Shown: one piece after another, positions 41,498 to 50,830 of the stretch
How the letters are laid out: each line of letters starts with the position of its first letter
Numbering within the stretch: the stretch's first letter is position 1
From: Thalassotalea psychrophila
GTDB lineage: Bacteria; Pseudomonadota; Gammaproteobacteria; Enterobacterales; Alteromonadaceae
NCBI RefSeq assembly: GCF_031583595.1
Contig: NZ_CP134145.1
Location: 2,604,001-2,668,000, forward strand
DNA length: 64,000 nucleotides
Reading direction: 5' to 3'
The notes under the pieces: model-generated
Databases searched by the model: none
Told to the model about the DNA's origin: nothing
What the model saw: the letters and a program-made list of their open reading frames with translations, nothing else
Translations under genes and position numbers: made by a program

Positions 41498-43636
41498 ATG
41501 TTTCAAAATAATTCATATTCATTATCTTCAATCAAGGTACAACCAAGCGACTACAGCATTCTCTTTGCCAACGGCGAAAAGCTTCAATTACAACCAAAAC
41601 TAATTGAAGTACTAGGGTATTTAGCTAGTCAATATCCCAGAGTTGTGCCCCGCGAAGAAATAATTGAAAACGTTTGGGCTGGCAACAGTTATGTGGGTGA
41701 AAAAGCATTAACCAACGCAATTTGGAATTTAAGACAAAAACTTAAACAACATGAACAAACTGAAATAATAGAAACCATCCGAAAAAGTGGTTATCGTTTA
41801 TTAGTTAAACCTGAACTTGATGCTCCAATTGATGAGATAACTACAGGTGTTCTCCCACGCTCACAAACAGTAGCTAAAGATAAACGTACAACCAATAAGT
41901 GGCGTTTCACAACTTCAATATATGCTTTTGCTTCATTTGCCTTGCTATATTTTATCTGGCATCAAATAGCGATACACAATTCGATAAAAGAGCCTATTTT
42001 TGAACAAATAACTACAGAGCCTGGGAGTGAACTTTTTACTTCGCCATCACCTGATGGACGCTTTATTGTCTACCAGTGGAATGATCATCAAGGCATTTCT
42101 AATTTGTTTATGAGAGACAGAACACAGCCGCAATTAAAAGCGCAGCAACTAACCTTTGACGATGCAAAGCAAGGTTTTTCTGTATGGAGTTCTGATGGGG
42201 ATTATCTATATTTCGCCCGAAAAGATAAAACAAATAATAGCTGCGAACTTGTACAAATGCAGGTAAAAACCCATGAAGATAAGGTCATTGCACAATGTCC
42301 GAAAAAAGGTGGCTATTACTACATTGATATCTCTGCTGATGGTAAAACCCTCGCCTTTCATGGAAGAAAGCAAAGTGATGATTCTGCGGGGATCTATTTT
42401 CTTGATTTAACTTCAAAAGGTCTTTCTCAGAAAAGATTTTCCTGTACTGTAAATTGTTCTCATCGTGATAGAGATATGTCATTTTCACCCGATGGAAAAT
42501 TTATTGCCGTATCAAGAAGATTTAGTAGCTTTGAAGAGAATATATTTTTAATCAACTTAGCGTCAAAACAAGAAACACAATTAACCTTTAATGAAGAAGA
42601 CATTGTTGGTATGACTTGGCATCCAAGCGGCAAGCACATAGTCTTTGCTACGCAGCGTGCCGACGTCCGTAAGGGTTATATGGTAAAGCCTGATACAGGT
42701 GAGATCACTAATTTAAACATCGAAGGATTTAGCTATCCAAAATACTCAAGCCAATCGGCAGAGCTATTTTTTCAGCATCGATTAGAACATTATCAAGTTT
42801 CAAGTTTATCCGTTAACTCAGATTTTCCATCGAGCCCTTTTCCGGTGCTCCAGTCTAAATTTAATCATTTATCACCTGACTACTCTAGCGTTCACAACAA
42901 AATAATTTATGTTTCAAATGAATCAGGGTTTTACGAAGTTTGGGCTTCTAACCACGACGGTTCAAAACGAGAACAACTGACTTTCCTTGAAGATACGGTT
43001 AGACATCCTAAATGGTCTAATGATGGAACTAAAGTTGCATTTTTATCCGCAAGTAGAACAGATAAAGGCGATAAGATTTATATTTTAGATTTTAAATCTA
43101 AAAAACTAAAACAATTAAACTCGCAATTCAACCAGCATAATCGTCCAACATGGTCATATGATGATAAGTCAATCATAACCGCGGTTTATACTGATGAATA
43201 TACTGATTTACATAAATTTGAATTACTCTCAGGTGAAAGTAAAAGGTTAACTTTTGATGGCGCAAGAAGTGGCGTACTCAGCCAAAATGATACTCTATAT
43301 TACACTCGGGTTTCGGGTGGTTTGTATAAAAGAAACCTAAGTTCAGTAAAGAGCGATAGTATAAATATAATCAATAGAAATAAACTTAACAGTACTTACA
43401 GCTGGGTTTATACTAAACATGGCGTTTATTTTAATCATCATGAAGGCAATTCTACTCAGTTATTTTTCTATAACTTTAATGACATGTCGTACACAGCATT
43501 TATAAAACAACCAAGAAATTCAGTGGCTGATTCTACTAACTTAACTCATATTGAAGATAAACAACTATTGCTTTTTACCGGAGAAAGCTTTCCGCAAGCA
43601 GATATCAGTAAACTGCAACATCCAAAACTGTTGTAA
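41498..43636 (+). CDS. CadC-like membrane transcriptional regulator with beta-propeller
   Basis: A 712-residue one-component regulator. The N-terminal OmpR/PhoB-type winged helix (about 1-110) is clear from LQPKLIEVLGYLASQYPRVV and KALTNAIWNLRQKL and IRKSGYRLL. A single membrane helix follows near 140-160 (YAFASFALLYFIWHQ), then TolB/PD40-like propeller repeats in the periplasm (SPSPDGRFIVYQW, SFSPDGKFIAVSR, KWSNDGTKVAFLS). This is the ToxR/CadC plan with a propeller as sensor. I prefer the ATG at 41498 over a TTG two codons upstream. It is divergent from the receptor gene at 38108-41167, with a 330-base shared promoter region. Confidence 0.88.
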   Translation: MFQNNSYSLSSIKVQPSDYSILFANGEKLQLQPKLIEVLGYLASQYPRVVPREEIIENVWAGNSYVGEKALTNAIWNLRQKLKQHEQTEIIETIRKSGYRLLVKPELDAPIDEITTGVLPRSQTVAKDKRTTNKWRFTTSIYAFASFALLYFIWHQIAIHNSIKEPIFEQITTEPGSELFTSPSPDGRFIVYQWNDHQGISNLFMRDRTQPQLKAQQLTFDDAKQGFSVWSSDGDYLYFARKDKTNNSCELVQMQVKTHEDKVIAQCPKKGGYYYIDISADGKTLAFHGRKQSDDSAGIYFLDLTSKGLSQKRFSCTVNCSHRDRDMSFSPDGKFIAVSRRFSSFEENIFLINLASKQETQLTFNEEDIVGMTWHPSGKHIVFATQRADVRKGYMVKPDTGEITNLNIEGFSYPKYSSQSAELFFQHRLEHYQVSSLSVNSDFPSSPFPVLQSKFNHLSPDYSSVHNKIIYVSNESGFYEVWASNHDGSKREQLTFLEDTVRHPKWSNDGTKVAFLSASRTDKGDKIYILDFKSKKLKQLNSQFNQHNRPTWSYDDKSIITAVYTDEYTDLHKFELLSGESKRLTFDGARSGVLSQNDTLYYTRVSGGLYKRNLSSVKSDSINIINRNKLNSTYSWVYTKHGVYFNHHEGNSTQLFFYNFNDMSYTAFIKQPRNSVADSTNLTHIEDKQLLLFTGESFPQADISKLQHPKLL

Positions 43637-43664
43637 GCCTACTTCAGGACAGGACAACGCAAAT

Positions 43665-43696
43665 AAAAAAGCCTACGTTTCACAATGTAGGCTTTT
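43665..43696. terminator. Bidirectional terminator between convergent genes
   Basis: Stem aaaagcctac/gtaggctttt (43667-43676 with 43687-43696) with a ten-base loop; A and T runs on both sides serve the regulator gene on the plus strand and the aminopeptidase on the minus strand. Confidence 0.88.
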
Positions 43697-43734
43697 ATCT
43701 ATTTGATATTGTTGCTATTTAACCCATGATCAGG

Positions 43735-45090
43735 TTATTTACCGTACTGACCTTGCAAATAATTAAATAAAGTACGAATACCAAACGCTTCCCCACCTAT
43801 TGGACGCCCTGATAACTTACGAACATTCCAGGCCATAACATCGAAATGCAGCCAGTTAATTTCAGGGTTAACGAACTCTTGTAAATACAAAGCTGCAGTT
43901 ATTGCGCCGCCAAACGGGCCTGCTGCACCATTAGCAATGTCTGCAACGTTACTGTCGAGCAAGCTTTTATAGTCGTTATATAATGGCATTCTCCAAACAG
44001 GATCATTTATTGATGTACCAGCACTCATCAATTCATTGGCTATTTCATCATTATTACTGAAAAACCCAGGAAGTTCAGTACCAAGGGCAACGCGCATAGC
44101 ACCGGTTAAAGTAGCGATATCAATCAATAAATCAGGTTTGTCGTTGTTTGCTTCATCTAATGCATCACACAACACTAAACGCCCCTCAGCATCTGTATTA
44201 TCAATCTCTACTGTTAAGCCTTTACGCGTTGTAACAACATCGCCAGGACGTAGTGCATTACTTGAAACTGCATTTTCTACAGCTGGTATAAGTACTCTTA
44301 ATTGGATTGGTAATTTATGCGACATAATTAGTTGTGCCAATCCTAATACATGAGCTGAACCGCCCATGTCTTTTTTCATATTACGCATGCCAGCGGCAGG
44401 TTTTAGATCAAGACCACCACTATCAAAACATACGCCTTTACCCACCAAGGTAACTTTAGGTGCACCTTGCTCACCCCAAGTTAAATCAATCAAACGTGGT
44501 TTATGGACACTTGCTCGGCCGACGGCATGAATAGTTGGGTAATTTTGCTCTAGTAATTCGTCTCCAATGATTTGCTTAACTTGCCCGCCGTATTGCTCAA
44601 CCAATGACAGAGCCGTTTGTCCCAAATCCTCAGGCATCATATCGGCTGCAGGAGTATTGACTAAATCACGAACTAAACAACTAGCATTGGAAAATTTTAA
44701 TACCTTTTCAACTAAAGCTTTATCATCAACAACCAAGGTGGCAAGTTCTTGCTTTGGCTTATAAAGGTCAAATTGATAACTCCCCATAGCCCAACCAAAT
44801 GCAATTGCTTCTTGCAATTCTTCTTCAGCATGCAATTGATAATGACCTAGTGGCAACAACTTAACTAAATCACCACTAGCAAAAAAGTGTTCCGGATTTG
44901 CCAGCTTAACCACTACCTTTGACAACTTACCAGTCGCATCTGGAATTAATGATATACCGTTACTTGCTGTTGTTTGTTGTATCCAGCTTTGGACTTGCTC
45001 GCTTTCATTAAGCAACCAAGTATCAAAGTTATTTTGGTTAATAATAATTAACGGGACGGTGTTTTTATCAGTAATATTGACTAAACTCAT
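43735..45090 (-). CDS. Leucyl aminopeptidase family protein (peptidase M17)
   Basis: A 451-residue two-zinc aminopeptidase expected in the cytosol. The catalytic region is intact: VGKGVCFDSGGLDLKP, MKKDMGGSAHVLG and the M17 signature NTDAEGRLVLCDAL, which hold the lysine and the Asp/Glu zinc ligands. The shorter, divergent N-terminal domain separates it from PepA and resembles the PepB-like group. It starts after AAGGA. An 8-bp inverted repeat tatctcat/atgagata (45130-45137 with 45147-45154) lies 40 bases upstream and could be an operator. Confidence 0.9.
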   Translation of the reverse strand: MSLVNITDKNTVPLIIINQNNFDTWLLNESEQVQSWIQQTTASNGISLIPDATGKLSKVVVKLANPEHFFASGDLVKLLPLGHYQLHAEEELQEAIAFGWAMGSYQFDLYKPKQELATLVVDDKALVEKVLKFSNASCLVRDLVNTPAADMMPEDLGQTALSLVEQYGGQVKQIIGDELLEQNYPTIHAVGRASVHKPRLIDLTWGEQGAPKVTLVGKGVCFDSGGLDLKPAAGMRNMKKDMGGSAHVLGLAQLIMSHKLPIQLRVLIPAVENAVSSNALRPGDVVTTRKGLTVEIDNTDAEGRLVLCDALDEANNDKPDLLIDIATLTGAMRVALGTELPGFFSNNDEIANELMSAGTSINDPVWRMPLYNDYKSLLDSNVADIANGAAGPFGGAITAALYLQEFVNPEINWLHFDVMAWNVRKLSGRPIGGEAFGIRTLFNYLQGQYGK

Positions 45091-45371
45091 TTTTTTCCTT
45101 AATAACGCTTTTTAAACTATTAAAATCATTATCTCATCATCTGCTTATGAGATAAAACCTAAGCGGGTCTTTTTCTAACTATTTTTAAATAATGGACTGA
45201 TTTACTTGCCTCTCGGTGATTTTATTGACGTTCAACCACTGCCCGCAGGTGCAACATATTTAAAATAATCCTTTTAAATGAATAACCTAAATAAAATTAT
45301 TGGCATTATCGCAATCTACATAATATATTGATTAGTACTATGTCAATTTTGCCATTACCAATGAGAGCTAA

Positions 45372-47201
45372 ATGAATATACCTGACATCCCTAATAATCA
45401 TGCTTTAGCGATGTTGCTAATTACCATAATCGCCTTATATTTCTTTCGGCGTGATGATATTCCTCTACAAACCTCGTCATTAGCTGTAATTGCAATTTTG
45501 GCATTAGTATTTACAGTATTTCCATTTGAAGCTAACGGTGTTCATTTAGAGCCTTCATCATTATTTTTTGGTTTTGGCCACGAAGCATTAGTAACTGTAT
45601 GTGGATTAATGATCATTGGTCATGCATTGGTTAGAACAGGCGCACTTGAGCCTATCGGACGAAATTTAGCCAAGCTTTGGAAGATAAGCCCCACTCTGTC
45701 GTTATTGATAACTTTACTGGTAGCAGGAACATTAAGCGCCTTCGTGAACAATACACCAATTGTGGTTTTGTTTTTACCTATTTTGATTAGCGTTGCAATA
45801 AGAACCAAAACAGACTCATCTCCTATGTTACTCCCTATGGGGTTAGCAACACTTGTAGGAGGTATGACTACAACTATAGGGACTTCAACTAACCTTTTAG
45901 TTGTTAGTGTTGCCAATGATATGGGGATTCGTCGTTTTGGTATGTTTGACTTCGCCTATCCTGCATTATTTGCAGCGACTATCGCTATTTTATACTTATG
46001 GTTAATTGCGCCTAGAATAATCCCTAAACGTAAACCTTCCCTGCCAGATACATCACCAAGAATATTTGGAGGTTATTTAAATATAAATGAAGAAGGTTTA
46101 TGTGTTGGTAAAACTGTAGCTGAATTAAGAAAGCTTACTGATAATCAAATGTTAATTGAGTTTATTCAACGCAAACCAGATTATAGAAATGTTATTCCCT
46201 TACCCGATACCATAATAAAAGCGGGAGATCGTTTAAAAGTAAAAGATTATCCTGACCGTTTAAAAGAGTACGAAACTGTTTTGAATGCAACCTTATATAC
46301 TGATAAGCATAAAGTAGATTCTGAACATCCATTGATTGCAGAAAAACAAACCTTAGCTGAAATCGTCGTTATTCAATCATCAGGCCTAAATGGGCAAACA
46401 TTAAAGCAAGCTAATTTTAAAGAACGTTTTGGTGTATCAGTATTAGCTCTTCATCGTGGTGGTAAAGCAATGGACCTTGGCCGTAGAAGCATCAACAAAG
46501 TACCAATTCAAACTGGTGATGTATTGTTAGTGCAAGGTGATGATGAGCAGGTTCAGGTATTAAAAGCTGCACGTGGACTGCTTATAATAGATGGCGCGGC
46601 AAATTTACCTCATTCAAAAAAAGCTCCACTTGCATTGGGAATACTTGTAGCTGTTATTTTAGTGGCAGCTCTAGGGTTATTACCCATTGCCGTAAGTTCA
46701 CTTTGTGGTGTATTAGTGTTGTTAGCAACTAAATGTATTAATTGGGATGACGCATCCTCAGCGCTTAGTAGCCAGGTGATCCTCATTGTTGCAGCATCTC
46801 TTGCATTAGGTGCAGCCATGATGAAAACTGGTGGTGCTGAATACATGGCGCAAATGTTTGTTGCCCTAGCCTTTGATTTACCGCCAGCGGGGATCCTGTC
46901 AGCATTAATGCTATTACTTGCGGTACTTACAAATATCGTATCAAACAATGCTGCTGCGGTTATAGGAACACCAATTGCTATATCGGTTGCTAACCAATTA
47001 AATGTTCCAGTAGAGCCTTTCATACTAGCGGTTTTATTCGGTGCAAATTTAAGTTTTGCTACACCAATGGCATATAAAACCAATGTGTTGGTAATGAATG
47101 CCGGTGGTTATAAATTTTCTGATTTCATGCGTGTTGGTATCCCACTAATTATATTAATGTGGGTGACATTATCTTTTGTACTTAGTTGGATATATTTGTA
47201 A
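45372..47201 (+). CDS. SLC13/DASS family permease with RCK_C domains
   Basis: A 609-residue membrane transporter. Two halves of about five or six helices each (about 10-225 and 410-609) flank a soluble region (about 226-400) with two TrkA-C (RCK_C) domains, e.g. ADRLKVKDYPDRL-like and TGDVLLVQGDDEQVQ. Family marks are SAFVNNTPIVVLFLPI and GGMTTTIGTSTNLLVVS in the first half and TNIVSNNAAAVIGTPIA in the second. Such proteins carry sulfate, dicarboxylates or other anions, usually with Na+; the substrate cannot be told. GAGAG precedes the ATG. It is divergent from the aminopeptidase. Confidence 0.87.
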   Translation: MNIPDIPNNHALAMLLITIIALYFFRRDDIPLQTSSLAVIAILALVFTVFPFEANGVHLEPSSLFFGFGHEALVTVCGLMIIGHALVRTGALEPIGRNLAKLWKISPTLSLLITLLVAGTLSAFVNNTPIVVLFLPILISVAIRTKTDSSPMLLPMGLATLVGGMTTTIGTSTNLLVVSVANDMGIRRFGMFDFAYPALFAATIAILYLWLIAPRIIPKRKPSLPDTSPRIFGGYLNINEEGLCVGKTVAELRKLTDNQMLIEFIQRKPDYRNVIPLPDTIIKAGDRLKVKDYPDRLKEYETVLNATLYTDKHKVDSEHPLIAEKQTLAEIVVIQSSGLNGQTLKQANFKERFGVSVLALHRGGKAMDLGRRSINKVPIQTGDVLLVQGDDEQVQVLKAARGLLIIDGAANLPHSKKAPLALGILVAVILVAALGLLPIAVSSLCGVLVLLATKCINWDDASSALSSQVILIVAASLALGAAMMKTGGAEYMAQMFVALAFDLPPAGILSALMLLLAVLTNIVSNNAAAVIGTPIAISVANQLNVPVEPFILAVLFGANLSFATPMAYKTNVLVMNAGGYKFSDFMRVGIPLIILMWVTLSFVLSWIYL

Positions 47202-47253
47202 GGGTAAAACAGCATTAATTGTATTGTTTTAATGCTGTTTGATTTGTGCAGAA

Positions 47254-47640
47254 TTAGTTTTTTCGAGCTAATTTGGTGAGTTTTTTATCTAATACTTGGT
47301 TAAATTCCCAAGGGTAAAACACCTGTCCGGTTAATCCTGTGGTTGGAAAAATAATTAAACATAAATCATCTTCTTCCATGCCAGGTAACCATTTGTCTTT
47401 TAACTCATCAAAACTAATTAGTTTTGGCTGACAATGGTCCCACTCATCTGTGGCCCATAAAGAAGCTGTTTCTTCAGTGGGCCAAAATGGTACGTAATCG
47501 TCTTCATCTTCGGTAAGCATTACCGCGCCATGTTCGTCAGTTAAGATCCAAGTCTCGCGTTCGCTCATCAAATTTTGCATGAACAACTCATAACGTTGTT
47601 CATCTGAAAGCTTTACACTGTTTTTATCTATAAGAACCAT
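47254..47640 (-). CDS. DUF2750 domain-containing protein
   Basis: A 128-residue acidic soluble protein. The N-terminal half (SDEQRYELFMQNLMSERETWIL in two parts, then FWPTEETASLWATDEW) is the DUF2750 pattern, of unknown function. It starts 2 bases after the aroG stop, with its AGGG site inside the aroG end, so it is translated by coupling with aroG. The functional link to aromatic synthesis is not evident. Confidence 0.83.
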   Translation of the reverse strand: MVLIDKNSVKLSDEQRYELFMQNLMSERETWILTDEHGAVMLTEDEDDYVPFWPTEETASLWATDEWDHCQPKLISFDELKDKWLPGMEEDDLCLIIFPTTGLTGQVFYPWEFNQVLDKKLTKLARKN

Positions 47641-47642
47641 AG

Positions 47643-48698
47643 TTAGCCCTGCATACGTTTTGTAGATGCTTTTGAAAGCTTTTCTAATAACACTTCAGTA
47701 TCTTGCCATCCAATACAAGCATCAGTAATACTTTGCCCATAAGTTTCAACTTTACAATCAACAATATCTTGACGACCTTCTACCAAGTGACTTTCAACCA
47801 TTACACCGAAAATAGATTCATTACCGCTAGTCATTTGTGAACATACGTCATCACAAACAAGCATTTGGTTTTCAAACTTTTTACTAGAGTTTGCATGACT
47901 GAAATCTACCATAATTTTAGCAGGTAAATTAACAGATTCTAGTTGCTCTGTTATAGCGTTTACGTCTTCTGCATGGTAATTAGGGGTTTTACCGCCACGT
48001 AAAATTATATGACAATCAGGGTTGCCCTTAGTTTCGACAATCGCTGAATGGCCAAGTTTTGTTACAGATAAAAAGTGATGTGGCGCGCTAGCGGCTCCAA
48101 TAGCATCAATAGCTACTTTAATGGTACCGTCAGTACCATTTTTAAAACCAACAGGGCATGATAAGCCAGATGCTAATTCACGGTGAACTTGTGACTCAGT
48201 GGTACGAGCGCCTATGGCACCCCAACACATCAAATCAGCCATATACTGCGGGGTGATCATATCAAGATACTCACCTGCTGTTGGTAGGCCCATATCATTC
48301 AAATCTAACAACAATTTACGACCAATACGTAAACCTTCATTAATTTGGAAACTACCGTCTAAATGAGGATCATTTATCAAGCCTTTCCAACCAACTGTTG
48401 TACGTGGCTTTTCAAAATATACTCGCATAACAATTTCTAAGCTGTCTTTATACTTAGTGCGTAGTTTATTTAAACGACTGCCATATTCAAGCGCGGCAAT
48501 AGGATCATGAATTGAACATGGACCAATTACTACTAGCAAACGTTCATCTTTATTATTAAGAATGTCACTTATTGCTTGGCGCCCACCAACAACACTTTTC
48601 GCCACTTTTTCGTTAGTGCGATAGCGCTCTAATAATGCAACCGGTGGTAGCAGATCTTTTATTTGATTAATACGTACATCATCGGTTTCAAACAACAT
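47643..48698 (-). CDS. aroG: DAHP synthase, AroG-type
   Basis: Second first-step enzyme of the shikimate pathway in the window. From the ATG at 48698 it has 351 residues, in line with E. coli AroG (350), and the upstream 25 residues from 48773 do not fit the family. It resembles AroG (Phe-sensitive) closely: DDVRINQIKDLLPPVALLE, YLDMITPQYMADLMCWGAIG, SVTKLGHSAIV and DFSHANSSK. Phe feedback is inferred. The pair with DUF2750 forms a two-gene transcript. Confidence 0.93.
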   Translation of the reverse strand: MLFETDDVRINQIKDLLPPVALLERYRTNEKVAKSVVGGRQAISDILNNKDERLLVVIGPCSIHDPIAALEYGSRLNKLRTKYKDSLEIVMRVYFEKPRTTVGWKGLINDPHLDGSFQINEGLRIGRKLLLDLNDMGLPTAGEYLDMITPQYMADLMCWGAIGARTTESQVHRELASGLSCPVGFKNGTDGTIKVAIDAIGAASAPHHFLSVTKLGHSAIVETKGNPDCHIILRGGKTPNYHAEDVNAITEQLESVNLPAKIMVDFSHANSSKKFENQMLVCDDVCSQMTSGNESIFGVMVESHLVEGRQDIVDCKVETYGQSITDACIGWQDTEVLLEKLSKASTKRMQG

Positions 48699-48896
48699 GG
48701 CTAACTCTTTATATTTTTGTGGATAGTATCTAGGGCTAAATTTAGCAGTGTTTTGTATACAAGCCAATGACAAATTTCAGTAAATGCTCTAATTGTTAAT
48801 AAAATGACCAATCAATAAGGTAATTACGTCAATTTTATGATCTTTTAATTAAAATAATTTAAACTTCGCCATAATAAACAAGTAAATCAAAAAATC

Positions 48897-48921
48897 ACCC
48901 TGTTTTATTCGATAACAGGGT
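48897..48921. promoter_or_regulatory. Hairpin in the add leader
   Basis: Stem accctgtt/aacagggt (48897-48904 with 48914-48921) around nine bases, 48 bases ahead of the add start. There is no T run, so it may be an operator or leader hairpin for add rather than a terminator. Confidence 0.35.
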
Positions 48922-48968
48922 ATATATTTATATTTACCTTTTAGTTCAATTTTAAATGGCTTCTTTAA

Positions 48969-49973
48969 ATGATTTGTGAAACCTTACCGCTGATAGATTT
49001 ACACCGCCACCTTGATGGCAATATACGTCCAGATACTATTTGGGATCTTGCGCAACAAAATGGCATTGATTTACCGGTACAACATTTTAAAGATTTTATC
49101 CCCCATGTACGTATTGAAGACAAAGCCAGTGATTTAATGGAGTTTTTAGTAAAACTTGATTGGGGCGTGAATGTATTATCCTGCTTAGAAGACTGTCAAC
49201 GTGTCGCCTTTGAAAACGTAGAAGACTTATCACTAGCAGGTATTGATTATGCTGAGCTTAGATTTTCTCCCTATTACATGGCAATGAAACACAACTTACC
49301 AACAGCAGATGTTGTTGCGGCAGTTATTGAAGGTGTTACACAAGGCTGTAAAGAGTTTAATGTAAAAGCAAATTTGATTGGCATATTAAGCCGTACTTTT
49401 GGCTTAGAAAAATGTCAGCATGAGTTGGATTCGCTTCTTGCTCATAAGGAACACTTAGTTGCGGTTGACTTAGCGGGTGATGAATTAGGTCAACCTGCCG
49501 AATTATTTGAAGATCAATTCAAACAGGTATCTAACGCGGGATTGAACATAACAATTCATGCAGGAGAAGCAGCGGGTCCTGAAAGTGTATGGCAAGCTAT
49601 TAAGCTGTTAAATGCCCAACGTATCGGTCATGGTGTTAAAAGCTATGAAGATAAGAATTTATTGGATTATTTAGCTCAAAATAACATAACCCTAGAAACC
49701 TGCTTAACCTCTAATTACCAAACAGGCACAATTAATAGTATCAGCGAGCACCCTATTCATACGTTCTTAGAGCATGGCGTTAAAGTATGTCTGAATACTG
49801 ACGACCCTGCAGTTGAAGGCATTGAACTTAAGCACGAATATACGTTGGCTAAACAACAGTTAGGTTTAACTAACCAACAATTACAAGATATCCAGTTAAA
49901 TGCATTAAATGCTGCATTTATAAGTGATTCAGAAAAACAATCATTGCTAGCTGAAAAGTCAGCTAAAATTTAA
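48969..49973 (+). CDS. add: Adenosine deaminase
   Basis: Deaminates adenosine and deoxyadenosine to inosine and deoxyinosine. The 334 residues carry the zinc ligands His12 and His14 in DLHRHLDGN, HAGE near 197 with the catalytic Glu, RIGHG, and the late Asp pair in TDDPAVEG. No strong Shine-Dalgarno precedes the ATG at 48969, so expression may be weak or leader-controlled. It is the first of a nine-gene nucleoside locus and is 69 bases ahead of deoD, whose product uses its inosine. Confidence 0.95.
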   Translation: MICETLPLIDLHRHLDGNIRPDTIWDLAQQNGIDLPVQHFKDFIPHVRIEDKASDLMEFLVKLDWGVNVLSCLEDCQRVAFENVEDLSLAGIDYAELRFSPYYMAMKHNLPTADVVAAVIEGVTQGCKEFNVKANLIGILSRTFGLEKCQHELDSLLAHKEHLVAVDLAGDELGQPAELFEDQFKQVSNAGLNITIHAGEAAGPESVWQAIKLLNAQRIGHGVKSYEDKNLLDYLAQNNITLETCLTSNYQTGTINSISEHPIHTFLEHGVKVCLNTDDPAVEGIELKHEYTLAKQQLGLTNQQLQDIQLNALNAAFISDSEKQSLLAEKSAKI

Positions 49974-49975
49974 TT

Positions 49976-50008
49976 ACTATCTAATTCAAATTTATTGGAT
50001 TAGATAGT
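49976..50008 (+). terminator. Weak terminator or processing hairpin between add and deoD
   Basis: Perfect 10-bp stem actatctaat/attagatagt (49976-49985 with 49999-50008), which directly overlaps the end of add. The T run after it is short, so readthrough into deoD is likely. Confidence 0.5.
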
Positions 50009-50042
50009 CTTAATACACACTTTATAAGTAGGAAATCTCAAT

Positions 50043-50753
50043 ATGGCAACTCCACACATAGAAGCCAGCGCTGGCGATATAGCAGAAACAGTTTTAATGC
50101 CAGGCGATCCACTAAGAGCCAAATTAATTGCAGATACTTTTTTTGAAGACGCAGTTTGCTTCAATACCGTGCGTAATATTTTAGGTTATACCGGCACATA
50201 CAAAGGTAAGCGTATATCGGTTATGGGCTCAGGTATGGGTGTACCTTCTATTTCTATTTATGCCACTGAACTTTATAAAGACTACGGCGTAGAAAACATC
50301 ATTCGTATCGGCAGCTGTGGCGCAGTATTAGATGACGTTAACATGATGGATGTAATTGTTGGTATGGGGGCAAGTACCGACTCGAAAGTTAATCGCATGC
50401 GATTTAATAACCATGATTTTGCCGCTATTGCTGACTTTGGGTTATTAAAAAATGCGGTAGATGCTGCAGCTAACTTAAATAAACCAATTAAAGTAGGTAA
50501 TATTTTTACTGCTGATTTGTTCTATACACCAGAATTTGAATTTTTCGATACTATGGCCAAACACGGCATTTTAGGAGTTGAAATGGAAGCGGCTGGTCTT
50601 TATGGCGTTGCCGCAGAATATGGTAAAAAAGCGTTATGTATTTTAACGGTGAGCGATCATATTAAACGTGGTGAAAGCTTATCTGCGCAAGATAGACAAA
50701 CATCGTTTAGAGATATGATGGAAATCGCCTTAGAATCAGTGTTATTACAATAA
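50043..50753 (+). CDS. deoD: Purine nucleoside phosphorylase DeoD
   Basis: Phosphorolysis of inosine, guanosine and adenosine and their deoxy forms to base plus (deoxy)ribose 1-phosphate. The 236-residue hexameric type is shown by the start [37 protein letters not shown] and [25 protein letters not shown] precedes the ATG. It lies between add, which supplies inosine, and deoB, which converts the sugar phosphate. Confidence 0.96.
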   Translation: MATPHIEASAGDIAETVLMPGDPLRAKLIADTFFEDAVCFNTVRNILGYTGTYKGKRISVMGSGMGVPSISIYATELYKDYGVENIIRIGSCGAVLDDVNMMDVIVGMGASTDSKVNRMRFNNHDFAAIADFGLLKNAVDAAANLNKPIKVGNIFTADLFYTPEFEFFDTMAKHGILGVEMEAAGLYGVAAEYGKKALCILTVSDHIKRGESLSAQDRQTSFRDMMEIALESVLLQ

Positions 50754-50780
50754 ACCATTTAAATTAAATAACATGAATTA

Positions 50781-50808
50781 AAAATGGCGACTGTTTAGTC
50801 GCCATTTT
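50781..50808. terminator. Bidirectional terminator between deoD and the receptor gene
   Basis: Perfect 12-bp stem aaaatggcgact/agtcgccatttt around gttt, with T-rich ends on both strands. It lies between the convergent deoD and TonB-receptor genes. Confidence 0.93.
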
Positions 50809-50830
50809 AGTTTATGTTTAAAGATAAAGT

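Noticed and set aside
46610..47083. 157-codon antisense frame within the SLC13 gene
   Set aside because: It is the mirror of transmembrane coding sequence, which often leaves long opposite frames.
48699..48773. Longer N terminus for AroG
   Set aside because: The first 25 residues do not fit the family; the ATG at 48698 gives the usual 351-residue protein.
48699..48968. TyrR box ahead of aroG
   Set aside because: I looked for TGTAAA-N6-TTTACA and found no good match.
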